From: Pseudomonas viciae
GTDB taxonomy: Bacteria > Pseudomonadota > Gammaproteobacteria > Pseudomonadales > Pseudomonadaceae
Assembly: GCF_004786035.1 (NCBI RefSeq)
Contig: NZ_CP035088.1
Span: 5,282,001-5,346,000 of the forward strand
DNA length: 64,000 nt
Direction: 5' to 3'
Position 1 is the stretch's first letter. Every line of letters starts with the position of its first letter. The position numbers were made by a program, and so were the translations under genes. Positions 1 through 10,074 of the stretch are shown in pieces. The notes under the pieces are model-generated. The model searched no databases. It was not told the DNA's origin and was given only the letters and a program-made list of their open reading frames with translations.

Positions 1-900
1 AAGGCCCGGGCCCAGCGGGTCGCGGCCCTGGATGCACCGCTGCTGATCCAGGGTGAAACCGGCACCGGCAAGGAGTTGGTGGCCCGGGCCTGTCACGCCA
101 TCAGTGCCCGTCACAGTGCGCCGTTTTTGGCCCTCAACTGCGCCGCGCTGCCGGAGAACCTGGCCGAAAGCGAACTGTTCGGCTACGCCCCCGGCGCCTT
201 CACCGGCGCGCAACGGGGCGGTAAGCCGGGGCTGATGGAGTTGGCGAACCAGGGCACGGTGTTCCTCGATGAGATCGGTGAGATGTCGCCGTACCTGCAA
301 GCCAAGCTGCTGCGCTTCTTGAACGACGGCAGCTTTCGCCGGGTCGGCGGCGACCGGGAAATCAAGGTCAATGTGCGGATCCTCAGCGCCACTCACCGCA
401 ACCTGGAAAAAATGGTCAGCGAAGGTTCGTTCCGCGAAGACCTGTTCTATCGCTTGAACGTGCTCAACGTCGAAGTCCCACCGCTGCGTGAGCGCGGCCA
501 GGACATTCTGCTGTTGGCGCGTTATTTCATGCAGCAGGCCTGCGCGCAGATCCAGCGCCCGGTCTGCCGCCTGGCTCCCGGCACCTACCCGGCACTGTTG
601 GGTAATCGCTGGCCGGGCAACGTGCGGCAATTGCAGAACGTGATCTTCCGCGCCGCCGCCATCTGTGAAAGCAGCCTGGTGGACATCGGCGACCTGGACA
701 TCGCCGGTACTTCCGTGGCGCGTCAAGGCGATGTGGAAGTCGAAAGCCTGGAACAGGCCGTGGAAAGCTTCGAGAAACACCTGCTCGAAAGCCTTTACGT
801 CAACTATCCCTCCACCCGCCAACTCGCCAGCCGCCTGCAGACCTCCCACACCGCGATCGCCCACCGGTTGCGCAAGTATGGGATTTCCGGGAAGCCGTAG
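1..900 (+). CDS. gcsR: Sigma-54-dependent TyrR-family activator, GcsR-like (5' truncated by window)
   Basis: Only the last 299 residues lie in the window, open from base 1 in frame 1. Seen: AAA+ enhancer-binding domain with Walker A GETGTGKE, the sigma-54 contact loop GAFTGA, Walker [11 protein letters not shown], the arginine-finger region [11 protein letters not shown], and a C-terminal TyrR-type helix-turn-helix ([20 protein letters not shown]). Any N-terminal ACT/PAS sensor part is outside. In P. aeruginosa the TyrR-like protein GcsR sits beside and activates the gcvH2-gcvP2-glyA2-sdaA-gcvT2 operon in response to glycine (recalled). The gene here ends 427 bp before gcvH, and TyrR-like boxes plus a -24/-12 promoter lie between them, so the same role is inferred. 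PhhR (phenylalanine) is the main alternative, but context favours GcsR. Confidence 0.88.
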   Translation, partial: KARAQRVAALDAPLLIQGETGTGKELVARACHAISARHSAPFLALNCAALPENLAESELFGYAPGAFTGAQRGGKPGLMELANQGTVFLDEIGEMSPYLQAKLLRFLNDGSFRRVGGDREIKVNVRILSATHRNLEKMVSEGSFREDLFYRLNVLNVEVPPLRERGQDILLLARYFMQQACAQIQRPVCRLAPGTYPALLGNRWPGNVRQLQNVIFRAAAICESSLVDIGDLDIAGTSVARQGDVEVESLEQAVESFEKHLLESLYVNYPSTRQLASRLQTSHTAIAHRLRKYGISGKP

Positions 901-915
901 CCTTACGCGGTCGAA

Positions 916-1003
916 TGTGGGAGCGGGCTTGCTCGCGAAGGTGGTGTGACAGTCAATGGGATATCGATTGACCCACCGCCTTCGCGAGCAAGCCCGCTCC
1001 CAC
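916..1003. repeat. REP doublet (REPIN) downstream of gcsR
   Basis: Two inverted copies of the Pseudomonas REP core: GTGGGAGCGGGCTTGCTCGC begins at 917 and its reverse complement ends at 1002, with arms of about 25 bp around a loop near 945-978. It follows the gcsR stop codon and precedes the gcvH regulatory region. This is the classical REPIN arrangement. Confidence 0.9.
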
Positions 1004-1050
1004 AAGGAATCTCCAGTGGCTTCAAAACCGAGCCAAAACCGACCTCCACC

Positions 1051-1087
1051 TGTACTGAAAGCGCTACAGTGGAACGTTATCGCTACA
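1051..1087. promoter_or_regulatory. Tandem pair of TyrR/GcsR-type operator boxes
   Basis: Two adjacent 18-bp boxes, 1051-1068 (TGTACTGAAAGCGCTACA) and 1070-1087 (TGGAACGTTATCGCTACA), one base apart. Read on the minus strand the second is TGTAGCG-N4-CGTTCCA, very close to the GcsR consensus I recall from P. aeruginosa (TGTAACG-N4-CGTTCCG). They lie about 150-180 bp upstream of the predicted -24/-12 promoter, a normal distance for an enhancer site. Binding is inferred. Confidence 0.65.
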
Positions 1088-1150
1088 GCAGCCGCTAAGC
1101 AGCGCCAAGTAAGGCTTTGATCCCACAACGATTTTATCCAGGCCTGCAAC

Positions 1151-1168
1151 TGTAGCGATTTCGCTACA
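1151..1168. promoter_or_regulatory. Third TyrR/GcsR-type operator box
   Basis: TGTAGCGATTTCGCTACA is a dyad with 8-bp arms around a 2-bp centre. It matches the pattern of the two boxes at 1051-1087 and lies about 66 bp upstream of the -24 element. Three boxes fit the triple-site arrangement I recall for GcsR. Confidence 0.65.
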
Positions 1169-1231
1169 ACCGCATTCATTCGTCTCGCAAAAAAATCAAC
1201 CAACGCATTGATTTATAAACACTTATCAACA

Positions 1232-1248
1232 TTGGCCGTATTCTTGCT
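1232..1248 (+). promoter_or_regulatory. Sigma-54 (-24/-12) promoter of the gcv operon
   Basis: TTGGCCGTATTCTTGCT carries the invariant GG (1234-1235) and GC (1246-1247) separated by exactly 10 bp, as sigma-54 promoters require. It is 80 bp upstream of the gcvH start and faces it. The upstream activator gene and operator boxes support it. Confidence 0.8.
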
Positions 1249-1327
1249 AAGGGTATAGCCATTCGGCCGGGCCAAGCCCCGCGCCTTTCTTCGCGTCCAC
1301 CAGACGAATCTGGCCCCAGGAGTTTCC

Positions 1328-1711
1328 ATGAGCGAGTTGCGTTTCACTGAAGATCACGAATGGCTGCGCACTGAAGCCGACGGCAGCGTTACCGTCGGTA
1401 TTACCGCGTTTGCCCAGAACGCCTTGGGCGATGTGGTCTATGTTCAGTTACCGGAACTGCAAAGCTACGACAAGGGTGCCGAAGCCTCCACCGTGGAATC
1501 GGTGAAAGCGGCCAGCGGCGTCTACATGCCACTGGACGGTGAAGTGCTCGAAATCAACCCGGCCCTGGAGAGCAATCCGGAACTGGTCAACGAAGATCCG
1601 CTGGGCGAAGGCTGGTTTTTCCGCTTCAAGCCCGCCGACGCCGCCCAAGTTGACCAACTGCTGGATCAGGACGCCTACGACCGCCTGATCAAAGCCAACG
1701 CCGAAGCCTGA
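1328..1711 (+). CDS. gcvH: Glycine cleavage system H protein
   Basis: Lipoyl carrier protein that shuttles the aminomethyl group between the P, T and L proteins. 127 residues, normal length. The lipoylated lysine is K60 in VESVKAAS, within the usual beta-hairpin context. The ATG follows CAGGAG by 5 bases. It is the first gene of gcvH-gcvP-sdaA-gcvT, and the gcvP ATG follows its stop by 10 bases. It corresponds to the glycine-inducible second gcv set (gcvH2) of pseudomonads rather than the housekeeping copy, judged by the sdaA linkage and sigma-54 promoter. There is no lipoamide dehydrogenase (L protein) gene here, so that subunit must come from elsewhere. Confidence 0.97.
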   Translation: MSELRFTEDHEWLRTEADGSVTVGITAFAQNALGDVVYVQLPELQSYDKGAEASTVESVKAASGVYMPLDGEVLEINPALESNPELVNEDPLGEGWFFRFKPADAAQVDQLLDQDAYDRLIKANAEA

Positions 1712-1721
1712 GGAGCGCAAC

Positions 1722-4583
1722 ATGACCGTTAATCTCGGCACCGCCAACGAATTCATCGCCCGCCACATCGGCCCGCGGGCCAGCGACGAGCAAGCCATGC
1801 TCGAACGCCTGGGCTACGACTCCCTGGAAGCGTTGAGCGCCAGTGTCATCCCGGAAAGCATCAAGGGCACCAGCGTGCTGGACATGGGCGACGGCCAGAG
1901 CGAAGCCGATGCGCTGGCCTCGATCAAAGCCATTGCCGCCAAGAACCAGCTGTTCAAGACTTACATCGGCCAGGGCTACTACAACTGCCATACGCCGGCG
2001 CCGATCCTGCGCAACCTGCTGGAAAACCCGGCCTGGTACACCGCCTACACGCCGTACCAGCCTGAAATTTCCCAGGGCCGTCTCGAAGCGTTGTTGAACT
2101 TCCAGACCCTGATCAGCGACCTCACCGGCCTGCCGATCGCCAACGCTTCCTTGCTCGACGAAGCCACCGCAGCCGCCGAAGCCATGACCTTCTGCAAGCG
2201 CCTGAGCAAGAACAAGGGCAGCAATGCGTTCTTCGCTTCCCGCCATTGCCATCCGCAGACCCTCGACGTACTGCGCACCCGTGCCGAGCCCCTGGGCATC
2301 GACGTGGTGGTCGGCGATGAACACGAATTGAGCGACGTCAGCGGCTTCTTCGGCGCACTGCTGCAATACCCGGCCAGCAACGGCGACCTGTTCGACTACC
2401 GTGAACTGACCGAACGCTTCCACGCCGGCAACGCCCTGGTGGCGGTCGCAGCGGACCTGCTGGCCCTGACCGTGCTGGCGGCGCCAGGTGAATTCGGCGC
2501 CGACGTGGCCATCGGCAGTGCCCAACGCTTCGGCGTGCCACTGGGTTTCGGCGGACCGCACGCGGCGTATTTCTCCACCAAGGATGCTTTCAAGCGCGAC
2601 ATGCCGGGCCGTTTGGTCGGTGTTTCCGTGGACCGCTTCGGCAAACCGGCCCTGCGCCTGGCGATGCAGACCCGCGAGCAACACATCCGTCGCGAGAAAG
2701 CCACGAGCAACATCTGCACCGCCCAGGTGCTGCTGGCCAACATCGCCAGCATGTACGCCGTGTACCACGGTCCCAAGGGCCTGGTGCAGATTGCCAACCG
2801 CATCCACCACTTGACCGCGATCCTCGCCAAGGGCCTGGGCGCGTTGGGCTTGAACGTCGAGCAAGAAAGCTTCTTCGACACCCTGACCCTGCACACCGGC
2901 GCGCAAACCGCCGCCCTGCACGACAAGGCCCGCGCCCAGCGCATCAACCTGCGCGTGGTGGACGCTGAACGCCTGGGCCTGTCCCTGGACGAGACCACCA
3001 ACCAGGCCGACGTTGAAGCACTGCTCCGTTTGATAGGCAGCCTGTTGGCCGACGGTAAGGCACTGCCGGACTTCACTGCGCTGGCCGCCACCGTGCAAAG
3101 CCGCATCCCGGCCGAACTGGTGCGCCAGTCGGCGATCCTCAGCCACCCGGTGTTCAACCGCTACCATTCTGAGACCGAGCTGATGCGCTACCTGCGCAAG
3201 CTCGCCGACAAGGACCTGGCCCTGGATCGCACCATGATCCCGCTGGGCTCCTGCACCATGAAACTCAACGCCGCCAGCGAAATGATCCCGGTGACCTGGG
3301 CCGAGTTCGGCGCCCTGCACCCGTTCGCCCCCGCCGAGCAAAGCGCCGGCTACCAGCAACTGACTGACGAACTGGAAGCGATGCTCTGCGCCGCCACCGG
3401 CTATGACGCGGTGTCGCTGCAACCCAACGCCGGCTCCCAGGGCGAATACGCCGGCCTGCTGGCGATCCGTGCGTATCACCAGAGCCGTGGCGAAGACCGT
3501 CGCGATATCTGCCTGATCCCGTCCTCGGCCCACGGCACCAACCCGGCCACCGCCAACATGGCCGGCATGCGTGTGGTCGTGACCGCCTGTGATGCCCGCG
3601 GCAACGTCGACATCGAAGACCTGCGCGCCAAGGCCATCGAGCACCGCGAACACCTCGCGGCGCTGATGATCACCTACCCGTCCACCCACGGCGTGTTCGA
3701 AGAAGGCATCCGCGAAATCTGCGGCATCATTCATGACAACGGCGGCCAGGTGTACATCGACGGCGCCAACATGAACGCCATGGTCGGCCTCTGCGCCCCA
3801 GGCAAGTTCGGCGGCGACGTGTCCCACCTGAACCTGCACAAGACCTTCTGCATCCCCCACGGCGGTGGTGGCCCGGGCGTCGGCCCGATTGGCGTCAAAT
3901 CCCACCTGGCACCGTTCCTGCCTGGCCATGCCAACATGGAACGCAAGGAAGGCGCGGTGTGCGCGGCGCCGTTCGGCAGCGCGAGCATCCTGCCGATCAC
4001 CTGGATGTACATCCGCATGATGGGCGGCGCCGGCCTCAAGCGCGCTTCGCAACTGGCGATCCTCAACGCCAACTACATCGCCCGGCGCCTGGAAGAGCAC
4101 TACCCGGTGCTCTACTCCGGCAGCAACGGCCTGGTGGCCCACGAATGCATCCTCGACCTGCGTCCGCTCAAGGACAGCAGCGGCATCAGCGTCGATGACG
4201 TGGCCAAGCGCCTGATCGACTTCGGTTTCCACGCCCCGACCATGTCGTTCCCGGTGGCCGGCACGCTGATGATCGAGCCGACCGAAAGCGAATCCAAGGA
4301 AGAACTGGACCGCTTCTGCGACGCCATGATCTGCATCCGCGAAGAAATCCGCGCGGTAGAAAACGGCAGCCTGGACAAAGACGACAACCCGCTGAAAAAC
4401 GCCCCGCACACCGCCGCGGAAATCGTCGGCGAGTGGACCCACCCCTACAGCCGCGAACAGGCGGTATACCCGGTGGCGTCGTTGATCGACGGTAAATACT
4501 GGCCGCCGGTGGGCCGGGTCGACAACGTGTTCGGCGACCGCAACCTGGTCTGCGCCTGCCCGTCGATCGAAAGCTACGCTTGA
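1722..4583 (+). CDS. gcvP: Glycine dehydrogenase (decarboxylating), P protein
   Basis: PLP-dependent glycine decarboxylase that loads the aminomethyl group onto lipoyl-GcvH and releases CO2. 953 residues, the length of the fused (homodimeric) bacterial form, with both ancestral halves present. The PLP lysine is K707 in [17 protein letters not shown]. The N-terminal half starts with the typical EFIARHIGP. The ribosome-binding site GAGGAG is 6 bases before the ATG. A compact REP palindrome follows the stop codon, and the next gene is sdaA, not a glyA paralogue. Confidence 0.98.
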   Translation: MTVNLGTANEFIARHIGPRASDEQAMLERLGYDSLEALSASVIPESIKGTSVLDMGDGQSEADALASIKAIAAKNQLFKTYIGQGYYNCHTPAPILRNLLENPAWYTAYTPYQPEISQGRLEALLNFQTLISDLTGLPIANASLLDEATAAAEAMTFCKRLSKNKGSNAFFASRHCHPQTLDVLRTRAEPLGIDVVVGDEHELSDVSGFFGALLQYPASNGDLFDYRELTERFHAGNALVAVAADLLALTVLAAPGEFGADVAIGSAQRFGVPLGFGGPHAAYFSTKDAFKRDMPGRLVGVSVDRFGKPALRLAMQTREQHIRREKATSNICTAQVLLANIASMYAVYHGPKGLVQIANRIHHLTAILAKGLGALGLNVEQESFFDTLTLHTGAQTAALHDKARAQRINLRVVDAERLGLSLDETTNQADVEALLRLIGSLLADGKALPDFTALAATVQSRIPAELVRQSAILSHPVFNRYHSETELMRYLRKLADKDLALDRTMIPLGSCTMKLNAASEMIPVTWAEFGALHPFAPAEQSAGYQQLTDELEAMLCAATGYDAVSLQPNAGSQGEYAGLLAIRAYHQSRGEDRRDICLIPSSAHGTNPATANMAGMRVVVTACDARGNVDIEDLRAKAIEHREHLAALMITYPSTHGVFEEGIREICGIIHDNGGQVYIDGANMNAMVGLCAPGKFGGDVSHLNLHKTFCIPHGGGGPGVGPIGVKSHLAPFLPGHANMERKEGAVCAAPFGSASILPITWMYIRMMGGAGLKRASQLAILNANYIARRLEEHYPVLYSGSNGLVAHECILDLRPLKDSSGISVDDVAKRLIDFGFHAPTMSFPVAGTLMIEPTESESKEELDRFCDAMICIREEIRAVENGSLDKDDNPLKNAPHTAAEIVGEWTHPYSREQAVYPVASLIDGKYWPPVGRVDNVFGDRNLVCACPSIESYA

Positions 4584-4635
4584 CCTGTGGAGGGGGCGGG
4601 TTTGCCCGCCCTCTCAACAACACCGCATATCCCCT

Positions 4636-4663
4636 TGTGGGAGCGAGCAAGCCCGCTCCCACA
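4636..4663. repeat. Single compact REP palindrome between gcvP and sdaA
   Basis: TGTGGGAGCG, a 7-base loop, then CGCTCCCACA: one REP folded on itself rather than a doublet. It sits inside the operon in the 139-bp gcvP-sdaA gap, exactly where the glyA2 gene would be expected. Confidence 0.85.
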
Positions 4664-4722
4664 TTGGATCTACGCCAAACTCATATTCGTCGATCCTCAT
4701 AAAAAGAAACCGGAGAAACACC

Positions 4723-6099
<1,377 letters not shown>

Positions 6100-6138
6100 T
6101 GCGCGCTTGCCTCACTTCCACATTTTCCAGGAGCTGAT

Positions 6139-7263
6139 ATGTCCACCGAACAACTGCTGAAAACCCCGCTGCATGCGCTGCACCTCGAACTCGGCGCGCG
6201 CATGGTGCCATTCGCCGGCTACGACATGCCGGTGCAGTACCCACTGGGCGTGATGAAAGAACACCAGCACACCCGCGACCAGGCCGGGTTGTTCGACGTC
6301 TCCCACATGGGCCAGATCCGCCTGACCGGCGCAGGTGCTGCCAAGGCTCTGGAAACCCTGGTGCCGGTGGACATCATCGACCTGCCAGTGGGCATGCAGC
6401 GCTACGCCATGTTCACCAACGACAACGGCGGCATCCTCGACGACCTGATGGTCGCCAACCTGGGTAACGACGAGCTGTTCCTGGTGGTCAACGCGGCGTG
6501 CAAGGATCAGGACCTGGCGCACCTGCGCGCCCATATTGGCGAGCAGTGCAGCATCGAACCGCTGTTCGAAGCCCGTGCCCTGCTCGCCCTGCAAGGCCCG
6601 GCCGCCGTCACCGTGCTCGCCCGCCTGGCGCCGGACGTGGCGAAGATGACCTTCATGCAGTTCCAGCGCGTCACGCTATTGGGCGTGGACTGCTTTGTCA
6701 GCCGTTCGGGCTACACCGGTGAAGACGGTTTCGAAATCTCCGTACCCGCCGCCGACGCGGAAAAACTCGCCCGCGCCTTGCTGGCCGAGCCGGAAGTCGC
6801 GGCCATCGGCCTCGGCGCCCGTGACTCCCTGCGCCTGGAAGCCGGCCTGTGCCTCTATGGCCACGACATGAACACCGAGACGACACCGATCGAAGCCAGC
6901 CTGCTGTGGGCCATTTCCAAAGTGCGCCGTGCCGATGGCGCTCGCGCCGGTGGTTTCCCCGGGGCTGAGAGCGTGTTCGCCCAACAACAGGGCAGCGTGA
7001 AGCGCAAACGCGTCGGCCTGCTGCCCCAGGAACGCACACCGGTGCGTGAAGGCGCGGAGATCGTCAACGAAGCCGGCGAGATCATCGGCTCTGTGTGCAG
7101 CGGCGGTTTCGGCCCCACCTTGGGCGCTCCGCTGGCGATGGGTTACCTGGACAGTGCCTATGTAGCGCTGGATACGCCGGTCTGGGCCATTGTGCGTGGG
7201 AAAAAGGTGCCTTTGCTTGTAAGCAAAATGCCATTCGTTCCACAGCGCTACTACCGCGGCTGA
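6139..7263 (+). CDS. gcvT: Glycine cleavage system T protein (aminomethyltransferase)
   Basis: Releases ammonia from the H-protein-bound aminomethyl group and forms 5,10-methylene-THF. 374 residues, typical length. Seen: N-terminal folate-binding motifs (FAGYDMPVQYP, FDVSHMGQI), the conserved aspartate stretch GGILDDLMV, and the GYTGEDGFEI signature mid-protein. RBS AGGAG lies 6 bases before the ATG. Last gene of the operon, 39 bp after sdaA. With GcvH and GcvP it needs only lipoamide dehydrogenase, supplied from elsewhere. Confidence 0.98.
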   Translation: MSTEQLLKTPLHALHLELGARMVPFAGYDMPVQYPLGVMKEHQHTRDQAGLFDVSHMGQIRLTGAGAAKALETLVPVDIIDLPVGMQRYAMFTNDNGGILDDLMVANLGNDELFLVVNAACKDQDLAHLRAHIGEQCSIEPLFEARALLALQGPAAVTVLARLAPDVAKMTFMQFQRVTLLGVDCFVSRSGYTGEDGFEISVPAADAEKLARALLAEPEVAAIGLGARDSLRLEAGLCLYGHDMNTETTPIEASLLWAISKVRRADGARAGGFPGAESVFAQQQGSVKRKRVGLLPQERTPVREGAEIVNEAGEIIGSVCSGGFGPTLGAPLAMGYLDSAYVALDTPVWAIVRGKKVPLLVSKMPFVPQRYYRG

Positions 7264-7658
7264 TTGGTTGTTTCTATAAGTAACGCGGTTGCGTTATACG
7301 TGCACTAATGTGTCACGCAACCGCCATAAAAGGGTGCATATCTTTAGACACTCAACCGACCTTATAACGATCGTAAACAATTGAACTAGCCTATCGAATA
7401 AGCCCTGCTCCGCAAGCGGCATAAATGCTGGCCAGCTGAGCAAATACGGGCCTTGCAGGGGGGTTGTTTTTTTATTCGAAGTTGGCGTAGAGTTTGGTCA
7501 CTGTGTTTGCATGGGTCGCTTGGAATCGTGACCTGGGCAGTAGCTTATGAAGTTCGCTACATCCCGTTCGACGTCTCTTACTTTCCTGCAACCCAGCCCC
7601 AGTACTCTTTCATGTGAAAGAGGCTGTCATCAATTTTAGCGTCAAAGGAAATAAGAAA
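7264..7658 (+). other. 395-bp gcvT-csp intergenic region with structured leader or small-RNA candidate
   Basis: No protein gene seen. A 10-bp inverted repeat (GCGGTTGCGT 7285-7294 and its complement 7315-7324) follows gcvT, without a T-run. Further on, a TATAAC at about 7362-7367 could be a -10 element. Then 7403-7460 folds into an outer CCCTGC/GCAGGG stem enclosing CCGC-AA-GCGG (7410-7419) and the self-complementary GCTGGCCAGC (7427-7436), followed by seven Ts at 7467-7473. That could be a short terminated transcript or part of a long cold-shock mRNA leader, which csp genes usually have. Confidence 0.35.
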
Positions 7659-7871
7659 ATGTCTCAACGTCAGAGCGGTACCGTCAAGTGGTTCAACGAC
7701 GAGAAGGGTTTTGGTTTTATCACGCCTGAAAGCGGTCCGGATCTGTTCGTGCATTTCCGCGCCATCCAGGGCAATGGCTTCAAGAGCCTGAAAGAAGGCC
7801 AGAAAGTCACCTTCGTTGCCGTGCAAGGCCAGAAAGGCATGCAAGCTGACGAAGTACAAGCCGAAGCCTAA
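7659..7871 (+). CDS. Cold-shock protein, CspA family
   Basis: 70-residue single OB-fold nucleic-acid chaperone. RNP1 KGFGFI and RNP2 LFVHF are intact; the core reads [17 protein letters not shown] chose ATG 7659 (MSQRQSG), preceded by AAAGGAA at about 9 bases. An upstream in-frame ATG at 7614 would add a non-conserved 15-residue tail. It is monocistronic, with a strong terminator 15 bp after the stop. Role: melting of mRNA secondary structure, possibly cold-induced through its long leader (inferred). Confidence 0.95.
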   Translation: MSQRQSGTVKWFNDEKGFGFITPESGPDLFVHFRAIQGNGFKSLKEGQKVTFVAVQGQKGMQADEVQAEA

Positions 7872-7885
7872 GGCTTTCGCGAACT

Positions 7886-7917
7886 AAAAAGCCCCTGATT
7901 GATATCAGGGGCTTTTT
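7886..7917. terminator. Intrinsic terminator after csp
   Basis: GCCCCTGAT, loop TGAT, ATCAGGGGC, flanked by five As and six Ts, so it can act on both strands but primarily ends the csp transcript. Confidence 0.93.
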
Positions 7918-7965
7918 TATGGGCGTAAATCCGTAAAATGGCTTCTTTTTTCGTCCGAGGCCGTC

Positions 7966-8454
7966 ATGCCGAAACACCTGCTCACCCCCCAGGGCGACTT
8001 CCCCCCCGTAGGCCTTGGCCGTCGCCTGGCCGCGATGTTCTATGACTTTTTGCTGTGCACGGCGCTGCTGATCGTCACCAGCGGCGTCTACAAGATGATC
8101 CAGATGGCGATCATCGGCGAAGAAAAAATGCGCGCCCTCACGGAAGCGGGCGCCTTGGACGGCGACCCGTTGCTGTCCACCGTGCTGCTTTTCGTGCTGT
8201 TCGGCTTCTTCGCCAAGTTCTGGACCCACAACGGCCAGACCCTGGGCATGCAGGTGTGGTGCATCCGCGTACAGAACGCCGATGGCACGGCCATCACCCT
8301 GTGGCAGGCGCTGTTGCGCTTTGTGGTGTCGATCGCGTCATTGCTGCTGGTGGGGCTGGGCTTTATCTGGGCGCTGTTCGACAAGCGCAAGCGCAGCTGG
8401 CATGACATCTACTCGGATACGCAGTTGGTACGGGTTCCCAAGAAGACCAAGTGA
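7966..8454 (+). CDS. RDD-family inner-membrane protein
   Basis: 162 residues. Seen: GLGRRLAAMFYDF (the R-D of the RDD signature), two hydrophobic segments in the first half, then NGQTLGMQVWCIRVQ and a third long hydrophobic stretch (LLRFVVSIASLLLVGLGFIWALF) before the closing SWHDIYSDTQLV motif. RDD proteins are small polytopic membrane proteins whose function is mostly unknown; some act in ion transport. It stands alone, convergent with nadA. A second RDD gene lies at 62745. Confidence 0.88.
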   Translation: MPKHLLTPQGDFPPVGLGRRLAAMFYDFLLCTALLIVTSGVYKMIQMAIIGEEKMRALTEAGALDGDPLLSTVLLFVLFGFFAKFWTHNGQTLGMQVWCIRVQNADGTAITLWQALLRFVVSIASLLLVGLGFIWALFDKRKRSWHDIYSDTQLVRVPKKTK

Positions 8455-8471
8455 AGCCACCACCAGACCCC

Positions 8472-8600
8472 GTGGCGAGGGAGCTTGCTCCCGCTCGGCT
8501 GCGAAGCAGTCGTAAGAGGCTTGTGCGATCTATCTGAAGATATCGGGTGCTGACAAGAGGGGCTGCTTCGCAGCCCAGCGGGAGCAAGCTCCCTCGCCAC
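8472..8600. repeat. REP doublet (REPIN) between RDD gene and nadA
   Basis: Arms GTGGCGAGGGAGCTTGCTCC (from 8472) and their complement ending at 8600, with inner arms CTGCGAAGCAG / CTGCTTCGCAG (8499-8509, 8563-8573). This is a different REP group from the GTGGGAGCGGGC type and matches the doublet at 43443. It occupies the space between convergent genes. Confidence 0.9.
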
Positions 8601-8688
8601 AAAAAGCCTCATAGACCTCAAGGCCTTCCCAAGCTTCAAGCCCCTCTATAAGCCTCAAGACCTTCGAAAGTCTCAAGCCTCCCAACAA

Positions 8689-9747
8689 TCAGGCATTCCC
8701 CGCCAGCTTCATCCGCGCGGCCTGGGTAAAATCCAGCATGCGCTTGAGCGGGCGAATGGCCTGGGGGATCAGCGCCGGGTCGACGAAGATCTCGTTGGTG
8801 CCCTCCTGCAAGCTCTTGAGGGTGCGTTCCAGGGTGTTCATCGCCATCCACGGGCAGTGCGCGCAACTGCGGCACGCCGCGCCGTTACCGGCGGTAGGGG
8901 CTTCGATGAAGACCTTGTCCGGGCACAGCTGCTGCATCTTGTAGAAAATCCCGCGGTCGGTGGCGACGATCAGGGTCTTGTTCGGCAGGCTCTGGGCCGC
9001 GGCGATCAACTGACTGGTGGAGCCCACCGCGTCGGCCAGCTCAATCACCGCCGTTGGCGACTCCGGGTGCACGAGGATCGCGGCGTCCGGATACAGCGCC
9101 TTCATGTCCTCCAACTGCTTGGACTTGAACTCTTCGTGGACGATACAGGCGCCGTCCCAGAGCAGCATATCGGCGCCGGTCTTGCGCTGGATGTAGGTGC
9201 CCAAATGCTTGTCCGGGCCCCAGATGATGGTCTCGCCGTTGTCCATCAGGCTCTCGACGATTTCCAACGCACAGCTGGACGTCACCACCCAATCGGCCCG
9301 GGCTTTGACCGCCGCCGAGGTATTGGCGTACACCACCACGGTGCGCTCCGGATGCTGGTCGCAGAAAGCAGAGAACTCATCCACCGGGCAACCCAGGTCC
9401 AGGGAGCAGGTGGCTTCCAGGGTCGGCATCAACACACGTTTTTCCGGGTTGAGGATCTTCGCGGTCTCACCCATGAACTTGACCCCCGCCACCACCACGG
9501 TCTTGGCCGGATGGGCGTTGCCGAAGCGGGCCATTTCCAGGGAGTCGGACACGCAACCGCCGGTCTCTTCGGCCAGGGCCTGGATGATTGGGTCGCAATA
9601 GAAGTGCGCGACCAGCACCGCGTCCTGAGCCTTGAGCTCGGCGGCGATGGCGGCGCGGTACCAGGCCTCTTGCTCGGCGCTCAGCGGTTTGGGCTGCTTG
9701 GCGTCGAGGTGGGCCTGGACCAGAAGGCGTTCGGAAATTTGCGTCAT
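8689..9747 (-). CDS. nadA: Quinolinate synthase A
   Basis: Condenses iminoaspartate with dihydroxyacetone phosphate to quinolinate in NAD synthesis; carries an oxygen-labile [4Fe-4S] cluster. 352 residues. Seen: [15 protein letters not shown] near residue 45, and the three conserved cysteine regions [21 protein letters not shown] and the [10 protein letters not shown] block near the C-terminus, plus [14 protein letters not shown] and LVHPESP. Monocistronic. In P. aeruginosa nadA (PA1004, recalled) borders the PQS genes on one side; here the copper genes start divergently. Confidence 0.97.
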   Translation of the reverse strand: MTQISERLLVQAHLDAKQPKPLSAEQEAWYRAAIAAELKAQDAVLVAHFYCDPIIQALAEETGGCVSDSLEMARFGNAHPAKTVVVAGVKFMGETAKILNPEKRVLMPTLEATCSLDLGCPVDEFSAFCDQHPERTVVVYANTSAAVKARADWVVTSSCALEIVESLMDNGETIIWGPDKHLGTYIQRKTGADMLLWDGACIVHEEFKSKQLEDMKALYPDAAILVHPESPTAVIELADAVGSTSQLIAAAQSLPNKTLIVATDRGIFYKMQQLCPDKVFIEAPTAGNGAACRSCAHCPWMAMNTLERTLKSLQEGTNEIFVDPALIPQAIRPLKRMLDFTQAARMKLAGNA

Positions 9748-9915
9748 GTTCGCAAGACCTGCAAGCGCGTTTTGCGCGAAAGTCGAGTATACACCCGGCT
9801 CCGGACCACTCGGGTACCGCCGGGAAAGTGGGTATCAATCAGGCACGGGACAGCGTGAAGCCGGCAAGGCTACAGAATATCCCGTCGATGCAAAAGATCA
9901 TTCTGACCTGTGCCC

Positions 9916-9947
9916 GCCCACAGAACCGGACGGGGTCCACTGTGGGC
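9916..9947. other. Strong hairpin in the nadA-copA divergent region
   Basis: GCCCACAG (9916-9923) pairs with CTGTGGGC (9940-9947), with GGAC/GTCC pairing inside. No T-run on either side, so it is not a plain terminator. It would lie in a nadA 5' leader or in the copA upstream region. Function unknown. Confidence 0.4.
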
Positions 9948-9965
9948 TCCCTCCCCCCCGCCAAG

Positions 9966-9981
9966 CTGACTGAAATGTAAT
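9966..9981 (+). promoter_or_regulatory. Putative CopR box upstream of copA
   Basis: CTGACTGAAATGTAAT fits the CTGACA-N5-GTAAT site I recall for P. aeruginosa CopR with one mismatch. It ends 19 bp before the upstream in-frame ATG (10000) and 94 bp before the Tat-signal ATG (10075), which favours 10075 as the start, since transcription would begin near 10010-10030. No copRS genes are in the window. Confidence 0.55.
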
Positions 9982-10074
9982 CACCCGCCGCGCCGGCTTA
10001 TGTCATCTTCTTTTCAAACCTGCACAGGGAACTGTTCCTGTGCTCGCTGCGAATCGACTGACGGATTTCCATCG

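Noticed and set aside
1689..4442. 917-codon open frame antisense to gcvP
   Set aside because: It mirrors gcvP with a low-complexity composition (Gly/Val/His/Asp/Arg-rich). It is a high-GC codon shadow with no ribosome-binding site or recognisable domain.
8602..8688. Run of CCTCAAG-like words before nadA's stop codon
   Set aside because: Words repeat irregularly (CCTCAAG, CTTCAAG, TCTCAAG) over only about 85 bp, with no palindrome; not a defined repeat class.
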